Positions 24,846 through 33,536 of a stretch of DNA of 64,000 nt are shown piece by piece. The notes under the pieces were generated by a model that ran no database searches, was not told the origin of the DNA, and worked only from the letters and a program-made list of their open reading frames with translations. The DNA lies in NCBI GenBank assembly GCA_964525995.1, contig CAZGIM010000004.1:124001-188000 (forward strand), given 5' to 3'. The stretch's first letter is position 1, and each line of letters begins with the position of its first letter. This DNA comes from CAIVAT01 sp964525995. Lineage in GTDB: Bacteria > Bacteroidota > Bacteroidia > Bacteroidales > FEN-979. Position numbers and translations under genes: made by a program.

Positions 24846-26312
24846 ATGTTTATAAACTCAGATAAATTCAGGGGAGAGGGTTTGACTTACGACGATGTGC
24901 TTCTCGTTCCGTCTTACTCCGAAGTGCTGCCGCGTGAAGTGGATATCACCTCGTTATTTACGAGAAATATCCGGCTGAATATTCCAATCGTATCCGCTGC
25001 CATGGACACGGTAACTGAGTCGCGTATGGCCATTGCAATGGCACAGGAGGGCGGTATCGGCGTGCTTCACAAGAACATGACTATTGAGGAGCAGGCGATG
25101 CAGGTACGCAAAGTCAAACGCGCCGAAAACGGGATGATCCTGGAGCCTGTCACCCTCGAAGAAAACGCGTTGGTCGGAGATGCACTTGCAATGATGAAGG
25201 AGTATGGAATAGGGGGAATCCCTGTTACCAACTCAGAAAATGTTTTGGTCGGGATCATTACCAACCGCGATTTAAGGTTCGAACGTGATCATACCCGCCC
25301 CGTCACCGAGGTGATGACTCGGAATGTGATCACCATCAACGAATTTACCGACTTTGAACAAGCTGAGGCCATTTTACAAAAACATAAGATCGAGAAGCTT
25401 CCTGTCGTCGATAAACAACACAAGCTGATCGGACTGATCACCTACAAGGATATCATCAAGATCAAGGCGCGCCCCAATGCCTGTAAAGACAGCCTGGGCA
25501 GGCTCCGTGTGGCAGGTGGCGTCGGAGTAACCAGCGACACGCTCGACCGTGTTGCAGCCTTGGTTCGCGAAAATGTTGACGCCATCGTGATCGATACGGC
25601 GCACGGACATACCCGCGGTAATATGGAAATGGCACGCAAGGTGAAATCTTCATTCCCGGATGTCGACCTGGTTGTGGGAAACATAGCCACAGCCGAAGCC
25701 GCCAGAGACATGGCCCGCGTCGGGGTCGACGCAGTGAAAGTTGGTATCGGGCCGGGATCCATCTGTACCACCAGGATCATTGCCGGTATCGGGGTCCCTC
25801 AGTTATCGGCCATTTATGATGTGGCCACTGCCCTTAAAGGAAGCGGAATCCCCGCAATTGCCGACGGTGGTATCCGATACACCGGCGATATCGTAAAGGC
25901 GATTGCAGCCGGTGCACACTCGATCATGGCCGGTTCGTTGTTTGCCGGCGTCGATGAATCACCTGGTGAAACAGTTATCTTCGAGGGCCGGAAGTTTAAA
26001 ACCTACCGTGGCATGGGCTCCATCGAGGCGATGCAACTGGGTTCGAAGGACCGCTATTTTCAGGATATGGAAGACGACATCCGAAAACTGGTTCCCGAGG
26101 GCATCGTCGGCAGGGTGCCATACAAAGGTTCCCTGTCGGAAGTGATCTATCAAATGGTAGGTGGACTGAAAGCCGGCATGGGCTACACCGGCTCAGCCTC
26201 CATTGACCATCTTCAGGAAGCTAAATTTATTAAAATTACCGCTGCCGGGGTTACCGAAAGCCATCCCCACGATGTGACTATAATTAGTGAAGCTCCGAAT
26301 TACAGCCGATAA
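24846..26312 (+). CDS. guaB: Inosine-5'-monophosphate dehydrogenase
   Basis: GuaB oxidises IMP to XMP with NAD, the committed step of GMP synthesis. The start is the ATG at 24846 (MFINSDKFRGEGLTYDDVLLVP); the upstream frame overlaps the promoter. The 488-residue protein has the TIM barrel split by two CBS domains at about 97-205 (PVTLEENALVGDALAMM, VTEVMTRNVITI). The catalytic loop is GPGSICTTRIIAG with Cys307, and the flap carries FEGRKFKTYRGMGS. The mostly hydrophilic C-terminus is normal. A strong consensus promoter precedes it. Confidence 0.97.
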   Translation: MFINSDKFRGEGLTYDDVLLVPSYSEVLPREVDITSLFTRNIRLNIPIVSAAMDTVTESRMAIAMAQEGGIGVLHKNMTIEEQAMQVRKVKRAENGMILEPVTLEENALVGDALAMMKEYGIGGIPVTNSENVLVGIITNRDLRFERDHTRPVTEVMTRNVITINEFTDFEQAEAILQKHKIEKLPVVDKQHKLIGLITYKDIIKIKARPNACKDSLGRLRVAGGVGVTSDTLDRVAALVRENVDAIVIDTAHGHTRGNMEMARKVKSSFPDVDLVVGNIATAEAARDMARVGVDAVKVGIGPGSICTTRIIAGIGVPQLSAIYDVATALKGSGIPAIADGGIRYTGDIVKAIAAGAHSIMAGSLFAGVDESPGETVIFEGRKFKTYRGMGSIEAMQLGSKDRYFQDMEDDIRKLVPEGIVGRVPYKGSLSEVIYQMVGGLKAGMGYTGSASIDHLQEAKFIKITAAGVTESHPHDVTIISEAPNYSR

Positions 26313-26380
26313 TGTTTATTTCGCCATACTCACTATAATTAAGAACCCAAAAAAACGTTATACCATTAAATACTAAAGAA

Positions 26381-28372
26381 ATGAACAGTGCAGCAGTTAA
26401 ATATTTGATTCTCGCATTGACATTCGTTATTGCCTTTTCAGCATTTGCGCAGGTGAAGAACGAGGATGTCCTGATGACCATTGCCGGCAAAAAGATCCAG
26501 GTCGGTGAATTCATGAACATCTATCAAAAGAATAATGTCAAAGGTGAAAATATCGATAAAAAGTCGCTGGATGAGTATCTCGATCTCTTCATCAATTTCA
26601 AACTGAAGGTGCAACAAGCCGAAGAGCTCGGACTCGATACCTTGACTTCATTCCGTAACGAACTGAACGGTTACCGTGAACAGCTTGCCAAACCCTATTT
26701 TACTGATGAAGCCACCCTGGACCGGCTGATGCAAGAAGCCTATGAGCGTCAGAAAACCGATTTGCGGGCAAGTCATATTTTCTTTAAGCTTAAACCGTCC
26801 CCCGAACCTGAAGATACTCTTGCCGCTTACAAAAAAGCTGTGATGGTCAGGGAGAAACTATTGCAGGGGGCATCGTTTGAAAGCTTGGCGATTGAATTCT
26901 CAGAAGATCCTTCGGCCAAAGACCGGGAAGCCAACCAGCAACACCCGTTCCTCCGGGGGAATAAGGGAGACCTTGGGTATTTTACAGTGTTTGATATGGT
27001 TTATCCTTTCGAAAATGGCGCTTATAATACCAATACAGGATCGGTCTCGGTTCCTGTTCGAAGCGACTACGGATATCACCTGATCAAGGTTTCCGAACGC
27101 CGTCCGGCCCTGGGGAAGGTAACCGTTGCCCACATTTTTGTTTCCATCCCGAAAAATACCACCCCGGAAGATTCCGTGAAGCTTCAGAAGCGAATCGATT
27201 CGGTGTATTTAAAACTGAATCAGGGTGTTCCGTTTGAGGACCTGGTGAAAACTTGCTCCGACGACAAAGGTTCTGCAGCAAAAGGTGGCGTACTGCCTTC
27301 TTTTGGCGTGAACCGAATGGTTCCTGAGTTTATCGAAGCCATCTATTCGCTCAACAATCCGGGTGATTTCTCCAAACCGACGATCACGCCCTACGGTTGG
27401 CACATTATCAAGCTGGTCGAAAAGAAAATCCATAAACCATTCGATGAAGAAAAGCAGGAACTGAAACAGAAAATCATGAAAGACAACCGGGGGGATCAGA
27501 CCAAACAAGTGGTAGTCGCGCGGATCAGGACCGAGAACGGCGTTACGGAAAACCCGGAATCAAAAAAAGACTTTTATCGCTCTGTAACCGACAGTATTTT
27601 CTTCGGAAAGTGGAAGGCAGCCCAGGCAGGCGATCTTACAAAAATGATCTTCAAGGTAGGCAACCGGACTTTCCTGCAATCAGAATTCGCTGAATATTTA
27701 GAGAAAACCCAGCGGAAACAGGAAAAGCAGAAGATCGAAACGTATGTTGACAGGCTGTATGCCTCTTTCCTGGATGAGAGTATCCTGAAGTATGAGGATT
27801 CGCAACTCGAAATGAAATATCCCGAATTTAAGGCCCTGATGGGCGAGTACCGCGATGGCATCCTTCTTTTTGATCTGACTGATCAAAAGGTATGGTCAAA
27901 AGCTGTTAAGGACACCGTTGGGCTCAAGGAATTCTACCTGAAAAATAAGAACAACTATATGTGGGAGACCCGTCTCGATGCCAGTATCTATACCGTAAAG
28001 GATCCCGCCGCCGTCGTGCGGGTGAAAAACTTCATCAAATCAGGCCTCTCCGACACCGATCTGCTGAAAGAGATCAATTCCGACAGCGTGGATATTCTGA
28101 AGATAGAATCTGGTAAGTTCCTCAAAAAAGAGAACAAGTTGATCGACTCCATAGCATGGATACCGGGATTTTCAGGCGATCTGAAATCACCCGAAGGCAC
28201 CCTGTTCATATATGTAAGGAAAGTGCTTAAACCCCAGCCCAAAGAGTTGAATGAGGCCAGGGGGCTGATCACTGCCGAATATCAGAATTATCTGGAAAAG
28301 GAATGGATCAAATCGCTCCGTACAAAGTACCCTGTGGTGGTCAATAAAGAGGTCTTCGCAAAAATAAAATAA
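26381..28372 (+). CDS. Periplasmic peptidyl-prolyl isomerase with two parvulin domains (SurA/PpiC-like)
   Basis: This 663-residue secreted chaperone has a signal peptide at 1-23 (KYLILALTFVIAFSAFAQ), an N-terminal SurA-like helical region (VGEFMNIYQKNNVKGENIDKKS, LFINFKLKVQQAEELGLD), and two parvulin domains at about 126-238 (LRASHIFFKL to GYHLIKVSERRP) and 247-348 (VAHIFVSIPKN to YGWHIIKLVEKK). A long C-terminal helical part carries a further substrate-binding-like segment. It is the first of three SurA-type genes in a row and probably assists outer-membrane protein folding. Confidence 0.9.
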   Translation: MNSAAVKYLILALTFVIAFSAFAQVKNEDVLMTIAGKKIQVGEFMNIYQKNNVKGENIDKKSLDEYLDLFINFKLKVQQAEELGLDTLTSFRNELNGYREQLAKPYFTDEATLDRLMQEAYERQKTDLRASHIFFKLKPSPEPEDTLAAYKKAVMVREKLLQGASFESLAIEFSEDPSAKDREANQQHPFLRGNKGDLGYFTVFDMVYPFENGAYNTNTGSVSVPVRSDYGYHLIKVSERRPALGKVTVAHIFVSIPKNTTPEDSVKLQKRIDSVYLKLNQGVPFEDLVKTCSDDKGSAAKGGVLPSFGVNRMVPEFIEAIYSLNNPGDFSKPTITPYGWHIIKLVEKKIHKPFDEEKQELKQKIMKDNRGDQTKQVVVARIRTENGVTENPESKKDFYRSVTDSIFFGKWKAAQAGDLTKMIFKVGNRTFLQSEFAEYLEKTQRKQEKQKIETYVDRLYASFLDESILKYEDSQLEMKYPEFKALMGEYRDGILLFDLTDQKVWSKAVKDTVGLKEFYLKNKNNYMWETRLDASIYTVKDPAAVVRVKNFIKSGLSDTDLLKEINSDSVDILKIESGKFLKKENKLIDSIAWIPGFSGDLKSPEGTLFIYVRKVLKPQPKELNEARGLITAEYQNYLEKEWIKSLRTKYPVVVNKEVFAKIK

Positions 28373-28381
28373 CGCCCTCAA

Positions 28382-29221
28382 GTGAACCGGTACCTCTTAA
28401 TTTTATTAATCGCACTGACCTCCTGCAACACTTTTTTCAAAAAAAAAACCGAGCAGGTACTTGCCCGGGTTCATGACGATTATCTCTACGGATCAGACCT
28501 TCAGGGAATCGTCGCCGCCGGAACCTCCCGGGAGGATAGTGTGACCATCGTCAATAACTTTATCCACAACTGGATCAGGCAACGGCTGATTATCCATCAG
28601 GCGGAGAAAAACCTGACGGATGAACAGATGGATTTCTCGAAACAATTAGACACCTACAAAAATTCACTGATCATCTATGCCTATGAGAATGAACTCGTCA
28701 GGCAAAAACTCGACACCCTGGTCACAGAAGAGGAGATAGAACAATATTACGATGCCAACCAGCAGAATTTCTTACTGAAGGATAATATTGTACAGGTTCA
28801 ATATGTTAAATTACCCCTTGGATCATCTCAGGTACGTCAGTTTAAAAAGCTGATGAATTCGGATGAACTGGATGACCGTTATAACCTTTCCGACTTGTGC
28901 GAAAAATATGCACGCGACTACTACCTCGACGATCAGAATTGGTTATTATTCAGTGATTTTCTAAGTCAGATTCCATTGCAAACTTACAACCAGGAAGACT
29001 TTCTGAAGAATCATAAATTTGTAGAATACCAGGATTCATTGTTCCTCTACCTGATCAGGTTTAAAGACTTCAAGGTTAAAGAAAGTGTTTCACCGATTGG
29101 TTTTGAGCACAGAAGGATCATCGACATCATTCTGAATAAACGAAAGATGGAACTGGTGAAAAGGATGGAAGAGGATATTTACCAAAGCGCATTGAAGAAC
29201 AACGGGTTTGAGATATACTGA
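28382..29221 (+). CDS. SurA-N-like periplasmic lipoprotein without a parvulin domain
   Basis: The start is GTG at 28382, giving 279 residues. MNRYLLILLIALTSC is a lipoprotein signal with lipidated Cys15. The mature part resembles the SurA N-terminal chaperone region: VLARVHDDYLYGSDLQGI, NNFIHNWIRQRLIIHQAEKNL and LVTEEEIEQYYDANQQNFLLKDNIVQVQYVKL. It shows no convincing parvulin core with the usual GYHLI-type motif. It sits 9 bases after the first PPIase gene and just before a second one, so the three are likely one operon. It may be a membrane-anchored holdase. Confidence 0.75.
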   Translation: MNRYLLILLIALTSCNTFFKKKTEQVLARVHDDYLYGSDLQGIVAAGTSREDSVTIVNNFIHNWIRQRLIIHQAEKNLTDEQMDFSKQLDTYKNSLIIYAYENELVRQKLDTLVTEEEIEQYYDANQQNFLLKDNIVQVQYVKLPLGSSQVRQFKKLMNSDELDDRYNLSDLCEKYARDYYLDDQNWLLFSDFLSQIPLQTYNQEDFLKNHKFVEYQDSLFLYLIRFKDFKVKESVSPIGFEHRRIIDIILNKRKMELVKRMEEDIYQSALKNNGFEIY

Positions 29222-29243
29222 GAGGCGCAAAAAAATATTAGCT

Positions 29244-30602
29244 ATGAATTATAAAATAATTATCCCGATGATAGTCGGTCTTGTTTTCGGACCGCTCTCA
29301 ATGCTCAGGGCACAGCAGGAGCACGACACCATTATCGATGCCGTGGTCGCTGTGGTGGGAGGAAACATGATCCTGAAATCGGACATTGAGAACCAATACT
29401 TACAGATCCGGAGTCAGGGAAACATTCAGGGCACTGCAACAAATCTGAAATGCCAGATATTGGAAAATCTGCTTTACCAGAAACTGGTGCTTCATCAGTC
29501 GCAGGTTGACAGTATTGAGGTCACCGATACCCAGGTCGAAACGGAAATGGACCGACGGATGCGTTATTTTATTTCACAGGCCGGTACCCCGGAGCGGCTG
29601 GAAGAACATTTTGGGAAATCGCTTTTAGAGATCAAGAATGAGTTGCGGGAGGTGATCCGGGAACAGATGCTTACAGAACAGGCACAGCAGAAGATCACTG
29701 CTGATGTAACGGTAACTCCCTCGGAGGTCAAATCCTTTTTCAGAAAGCTGCCCAAAGACAGCATTCCCTTGGTTAACGCGGAACTTGAGATTGGCGTAAT
29801 CGTACGTCAGCCCGGGATCGGGGAGGAGGAGAAGCAGTTGGCAAAGGATAAGCTGAAAGGATTTAAAGAACGTCTGGCTAAAGGCGATGATTTCAGTACC
29901 CTGGCTGTTCTGTACTCCGAAGACCCGGGGTCTTCCAAACAAGGCGGTGAACTCGGCATGTTCAAAAGGGGAGAGATGCGTCCCGAATTCGAAGCCGCAG
30001 CGTTTAAACTTAAAACGGGTGAGGTATCCGATATAGTCGAAACCGAGGATGGCTTTCATCTTATTCAGATGATCGAACGACGGGGCGAATATATCAACGT
30101 ACGCCATATTCTGATCCAACCGAAAGTTACCCTTTTGAATCTGAACAAAGCCAAACAATCGCTCGACAGCGTCGCAGCGCTGATAACCAAAAAGAAGATC
30201 ACCTTCGACGAAGCCGTGATCCGGTATTCCGATGATCCTAATAAAAACAGCGGGGGTCTTCTCATCAACCAAACCAGTGGCAACAGCAAATTTGAGGCTT
30301 CGCAAATCGATGCAAAGATATTTTTCGTGGTCGATAAACTGAAGGTGGGAGAGGTTTCTGCGCCTGTCCTTAACTCCGACCGGGGAAAACAGGATTACCG
30401 GCTCTATTATCTGAAATCCAGGTCCAACCCACACAAAGCAAACCTGGAAGACGACTATACCCGTATACAGCAAGTAGCGCTGGAAAAGAAAAAAATAGAG
30501 GTCATCAGTGATTGGATCACTAAAAAAATGGCCTCCACGTATATTGTGATCATGGATGATTACCGGTCATGCCGGTTTGAACGAAACTGGATAAAAAAAT
30601 AG
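29244..30602 (+). CDS. surA: SurA-like peptidyl-prolyl isomerase
   Basis: The start is the ATG at 29244 (MNYKIIIPMIVGLVFGPLSMLRAQ, signal peptide); an earlier frame start overlaps the previous gene. The 452-residue protein has a SurA_N region (DAVVAVVGGNMILKSDIENQYLQIR, LLYQKLVLHQSQVDSIEVTDTQVETEMDRR) and two parvulin repeats, one at about 170-285 (FSTLAVLYSEDPGSSKQGGELG, DGFHLIQMIERRG) and one from about 287 (VRHILIQPKVTL, AVIRYSDDPNKNSGG). It is a periplasmic chaperone for outer-membrane proteins. A MoxR gene follows by 7 bases. Confidence 0.88.
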   Translation: MNYKIIIPMIVGLVFGPLSMLRAQQEHDTIIDAVVAVVGGNMILKSDIENQYLQIRSQGNIQGTATNLKCQILENLLYQKLVLHQSQVDSIEVTDTQVETEMDRRMRYFISQAGTPERLEEHFGKSLLEIKNELREVIREQMLTEQAQQKITADVTVTPSEVKSFFRKLPKDSIPLVNAELEIGVIVRQPGIGEEEKQLAKDKLKGFKERLAKGDDFSTLAVLYSEDPGSSKQGGELGMFKRGEMRPEFEAAAFKLKTGEVSDIVETEDGFHLIQMIERRGEYINVRHILIQPKVTLLNLNKAKQSLDSVAALITKKKITFDEAVIRYSDDPNKNSGGLLINQTSGNSKFEASQIDAKIFFVVDKLKVGEVSAPVLNSDRGKQDYRLYYLKSRSNPHKANLEDDYTRIQQVALEKKKIEVISDWITKKMASTYIVIMDDYRSCRFERNWIKK

Positions 30603-30609
30603 CAGAATC

Positions 30610-31575
30610 ATGGAATTTCGCTCGGATGTGGAAGCAGTCGATGCCCTCGTTGATAAGTATAAAAGCCTTAAAAGTGAAATCGCTAAAGTCATTGTGGGTC
30701 AGGACGATGTGATCAAAGACCTGCTGATCTCCATTTTCTGTAAGGGACATTGTTTGCTTGTCGGGGTACCCGGTTTGGCTAAGACATTGATGGTTAATAC
30801 GCTGTCGAAAACCTTAGGCTTGAGTTATAACCGCATCCAATTTACTCCTGACCTGATGCCTTCGGACATCATCGGGACCGAAATTCTTGATGAGAACCGT
30901 CATTTCCGGTTTATCAAAGGACCGGTTTTCGCGCAGGTGATCCTGGCCGATGAGATCAACCGGACACCGCCCAAAACACAGTCGGCCCTGCTCGAGGCGA
31001 TGCAGGAAAAAGCCGTTACCGTTGCCGGAACCACTTACCGGTTAGCGGAACCATTCTTTGTACTGGCAACCCAGAATCCGATTGAACAGGAGGGTACCTA
31101 TCCGTTGCCTGAAGCACAGCTCGACCGTTTTATGTTCAACGTTTGGCTCGACTATCCTGCGTTCACAGAAGAGGTGCAGATTGTAAAATCAACCACCACC
31201 GAAAAAATCGTACAACCCGGAGTGATCCTCACGGCGGAGGAGATTCTGTTTTATCAGAATCTGATTCGTAAGGTTCCGGTTCCCGATAATGTCTATCACT
31301 ATGCCGTCGAACTGGCCTCCAAAACGAGACCGGGATCTGCCAAATCTCATCCCTGGGCTACGGAATATCTGAGTTGGGGGGCCGGACCACGTGCTTCACA
31401 GTATCTTATTTTAGGAGCCAAATGCAACGCCGTCCTTCAGGGTAAATATTCACCCGACATCGCGGATGTAAAAGCCGTAGCCCTCTCCGTACTTCGCCAC
31501 CGGATCGTGTTGAACTACAAAGCCGAAGCTGAAGGGAAAAAAGTGGAGCATATCATCCATCAACTGCTCTCCTGA
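30610..31575 (+). CDS. MoxR-family AAA+ ATPase
   Basis: This 321-residue MoxR ATPase has Walker A GVPGLAKT at 52-59, Walker B around 110-116 (VILADEINRTPPKTQSALLEAMQE), sensor 1 region FFVLATQNPIEQEGTYPLPEAQLDRF, and the C-terminal lid with SWGAGPRASQYLILGAK. MoxR proteins act as chaperones, often with vWA or DUF58 partners; none lies next door, because pstS starts 79 bases later. It follows the surA-like gene by 7 bases, so it probably belongs to the envelope chaperone operon. Confidence 0.92.
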   Translation: MEFRSDVEAVDALVDKYKSLKSEIAKVIVGQDDVIKDLLISIFCKGHCLLVGVPGLAKTLMVNTLSKTLGLSYNRIQFTPDLMPSDIIGTEILDENRHFRFIKGPVFAQVILADEINRTPPKTQSALLEAMQEKAVTVAGTTYRLAEPFFVLATQNPIEQEGTYPLPEAQLDRFMFNVWLDYPAFTEEVQIVKSTTTEKIVQPGVILTAEEILFYQNLIRKVPVPDNVYHYAVELASKTRPGSAKSHPWATEYLSWGAGPRASQYLILGAKCNAVLQGKYSPDIADVKAVALSVLRHRIVLNYKAEAEGKKVEHIIHQLLS

Positions 31576-31627
31576 TCCGCTTGAATAATGGTGATTTTGA
31601 AAATCTATGAATAATCCTCAGAATAGG

Positions 31628-31635
31628 TATCTTTA
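31628..31635 (+). promoter_or_regulatory. Candidate -7 element for pstS
   Basis: TATCTTTA (seven of eight matches to TAnnTTTG) lies 19 bases before the pstS ATG at 31655. TTTG at 31596-31599 is too far upstream (28 bases) for a standard -33. No clear repeated Pho-box-like operator is seen. Confidence 0.35.
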
Positions 31636-31654
31636 CCCAAGAAAGTTATACTGC

Positions 31655-32641
31655 ATGAAACGATCTCTGTTTTTACTTGTAATCCTGCCGGCATTTGCTG
31701 TATTAGGTTTGACGTTGCAGACCGGATGTAACCAATCGCCCGAAAGAAGCGCTGATTCCGGCCGTGATACCCTCAAAGGCAAGATCACGATTTCGGGAGC
31801 ATTTGCGCTGTATCCGCTGACCGTCAAATGGGTTGAAGAATTCCAGAAACTGCACCCGAATGTAACAATTAATGTATCGGCAGGCGGCGCTGGTAAAGGA
31901 ATGACCGATGCCCTCTCCAAAATGGTCGATCTGGGTATGTTCTCTAAATCAGTTAGTCCGGAAGAACAAGCAAAAGGAGCCTGGTGGATCGCTGTAGCTA
32001 AAGATGCGGTTCTGCCAACGGTCAACAGTAACAATCCGGTGTTAAATACCCTGAAAAGCAAAGGACTGTCACGCCAAAAACTCTTCGAAATATTTATCAC
32101 CGGCAAGATCAAGACCTGGGGACAAGCAACCGGAACACGCTCTATGGTTGATCTACAGGTGTTTACCCGGTCGGATGCGTGCGGAGCCTCCGACATGTGG
32201 GCGAAGTTTCTCAAGAACAAAAAGCAGGAGGATATCGTTGGACTGGGCGTCAACGGGGACCCCGGAGTTGCCGATGCTGTCAGGAAAAATGTGGAGGGGA
32301 TCGGTTACAACAACCTCGGATTTATCTATGATATGCAAAGCAGAAAAATCTATGAGGGGATCGATGTGGTTCCTTTGGACAAGAATGAAAATGGGATAAT
32401 CGATCCCGATGAAAATTTTTACGGCACCATGGACGATGTCATGAATGCCATTAACGATGGACGCTATCCTTCGCCTCCTGCCCGCGATCTTTATTTTGTA
32501 GCTAAAGGTAAACCCGAAAAACCGTTGGTACGTGCGTTCCTACGGTGGGTGCTTACCGACGGCCAAAAGTTTGTTCCTGAGGCAGGGTATGTCACCATCA
32601 GCCCCGATAGGATCAATACCGAGTATCTTGATTTGAAGTGA
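31655..32641 (+). CDS. pstS: Phosphate ABC transporter substrate-binding lipoprotein, with an EF-hand-like loop
   Basis: This periplasmic phosphate-binding protein starts at ATG 31655. MKRSLFLLVILPAFAVLGLTLQTGC is a lipoprotein signal with Cys25. The 328-residue protein has the PstS features ITISGAFALYPLTVKW, NVSAGGAGKGMTDAL, TRSDACGASDMWAKFL and the C-terminal YFVAKGKPEKPLVRAFLRWVL. Unusually, residues 242-253 (DKNENGIIDPDE) fit the 12-residue EF-hand calcium loop, with ligands at positions 1, 3, 5, 9 and 12 and Gly at 6. It leads the pstSCAB operon. Confidence 0.92.
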   Translation: MKRSLFLLVILPAFAVLGLTLQTGCNQSPERSADSGRDTLKGKITISGAFALYPLTVKWVEEFQKLHPNVTINVSAGGAGKGMTDALSKMVDLGMFSKSVSPEEQAKGAWWIAVAKDAVLPTVNSNNPVLNTLKSKGLSRQKLFEIFITGKIKTWGQATGTRSMVDLQVFTRSDACGASDMWAKFLKNKKQEDIVGLGVNGDPGVADAVRKNVEGIGYNNLGFIYDMQSRKIYEGIDVVPLDKNENGIIDPDENFYGTMDDVMNAINDGRYPSPPARDLYFVAKGKPEKPLVRAFLRWVLTDGQKFVPEAGYVTISPDRINTEYLDLK

Positions 32642-32642
32642 T

Positions 32643-33533
32643 ATGTACATCCTGAACCGGCAGCAACGTCATTTTGTTAATTCCACCTGGATGATCGTGA
32701 GCATGCTGCTGGTGGCGCTATTACCGTTTTTTCTATTCTTCGGACTTTACCTGAAATCAGCCTATCTCTTACATGATCAGTCGATATTCGACCTGATCTT
32801 CTCAAAAACCTGGAAACCGGCATCGGGACAGTTTGGATTTTACCCGTTCATACTCGGATCCATCTGGGTCACATTACTCGCAATGTTATTCACGGCGCCG
32901 GTGTGTCTGCTCACAGCTATCTATGTGACTCAATATACTCGTAAAATCGTCCTGCGCATTATGCACCCGGCTGTCGATATTTTAGCCGGCATCCCTTCGG
33001 TAGTGTATGGACTGTGGGGCATCCTGGTCATCGTCCCCTTTATTTCAAAATATCTGGGCCCCCTTTTCGGAGTGAAAACCATGGGATACAGCATTCTGGC
33101 CGCTGCCTTCGTTTTGTCGATCATGATCATCCCGTTTGTTTTGAATATCCTGATCGAAATTTTCAGGTCGGTTCCATCCGAACTGAAGGAGGCGGCCCTG
33201 TCGCTCGGCGCAACTCAATGGCAGACCATCAAACATGTCATCCTGAAGAAGGCCCTACCCGGTATCATCGCAGCCTTTGGATTCGGACTTGCCCGTGCTT
33301 TTGGCGAGACTATGGCCGTCCTAATGGTGGTCGGAAATGTGGTGAAACTTCCAAAAAACATTTTTGACCCCGGTTATACACTGCCGGCGCTCATCGCCAA
33401 TAATTACGGGGAGATGCTTTCCATCCCCCGCTACGATTCGGCCCTGATGTTTGCTGCGTTTCTGTTGCTGGCAGTGTCGCTCTTCTTCAATCTGATCATG
33501 CATTTTTTTATCGTTAAGTACAACAAATTTTAA
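32643..33533 (+). CDS. pstC: Phosphate ABC transporter permease PstC
   Basis: This 296-residue inner-membrane permease has about six helices. The binding-protein-dependent transport signature is ELKEAALSLGATQWQTIKHVILKKALPGIIAAFGFGLARAFGETMAV, the EAA loop that contacts PstB. IPSVVYGLWGILVIVPF is typical of PstC/PstA. It begins one base after the pstS stop and is followed by pstA after three bases. Confidence 0.94.
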   Translation: MYILNRQQRHFVNSTWMIVSMLLVALLPFFLFFGLYLKSAYLLHDQSIFDLIFSKTWKPASGQFGFYPFILGSIWVTLLAMLFTAPVCLLTAIYVTQYTRKIVLRIMHPAVDILAGIPSVVYGLWGILVIVPFISKYLGPLFGVKTMGYSILAAAFVLSIMIIPFVLNILIEIFRSVPSELKEAALSLGATQWQTIKHVILKKALPGIIAAFGFGLARAFGETMAVLMVVGNVVKLPKNIFDPGYTLPALIANNYGEMLSIPRYDSALMFAAFLLLAVSLFFNLIMHFFIVKYNKF

Positions 33534-33536
33534 GTT

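Noticed and set aside
29625..30473. A 282-residue minus-strand frame across the surA-like gene
   Set aside because: It is fully antisense to a protein with clear parvulin domains, and no family resemblance is seen.
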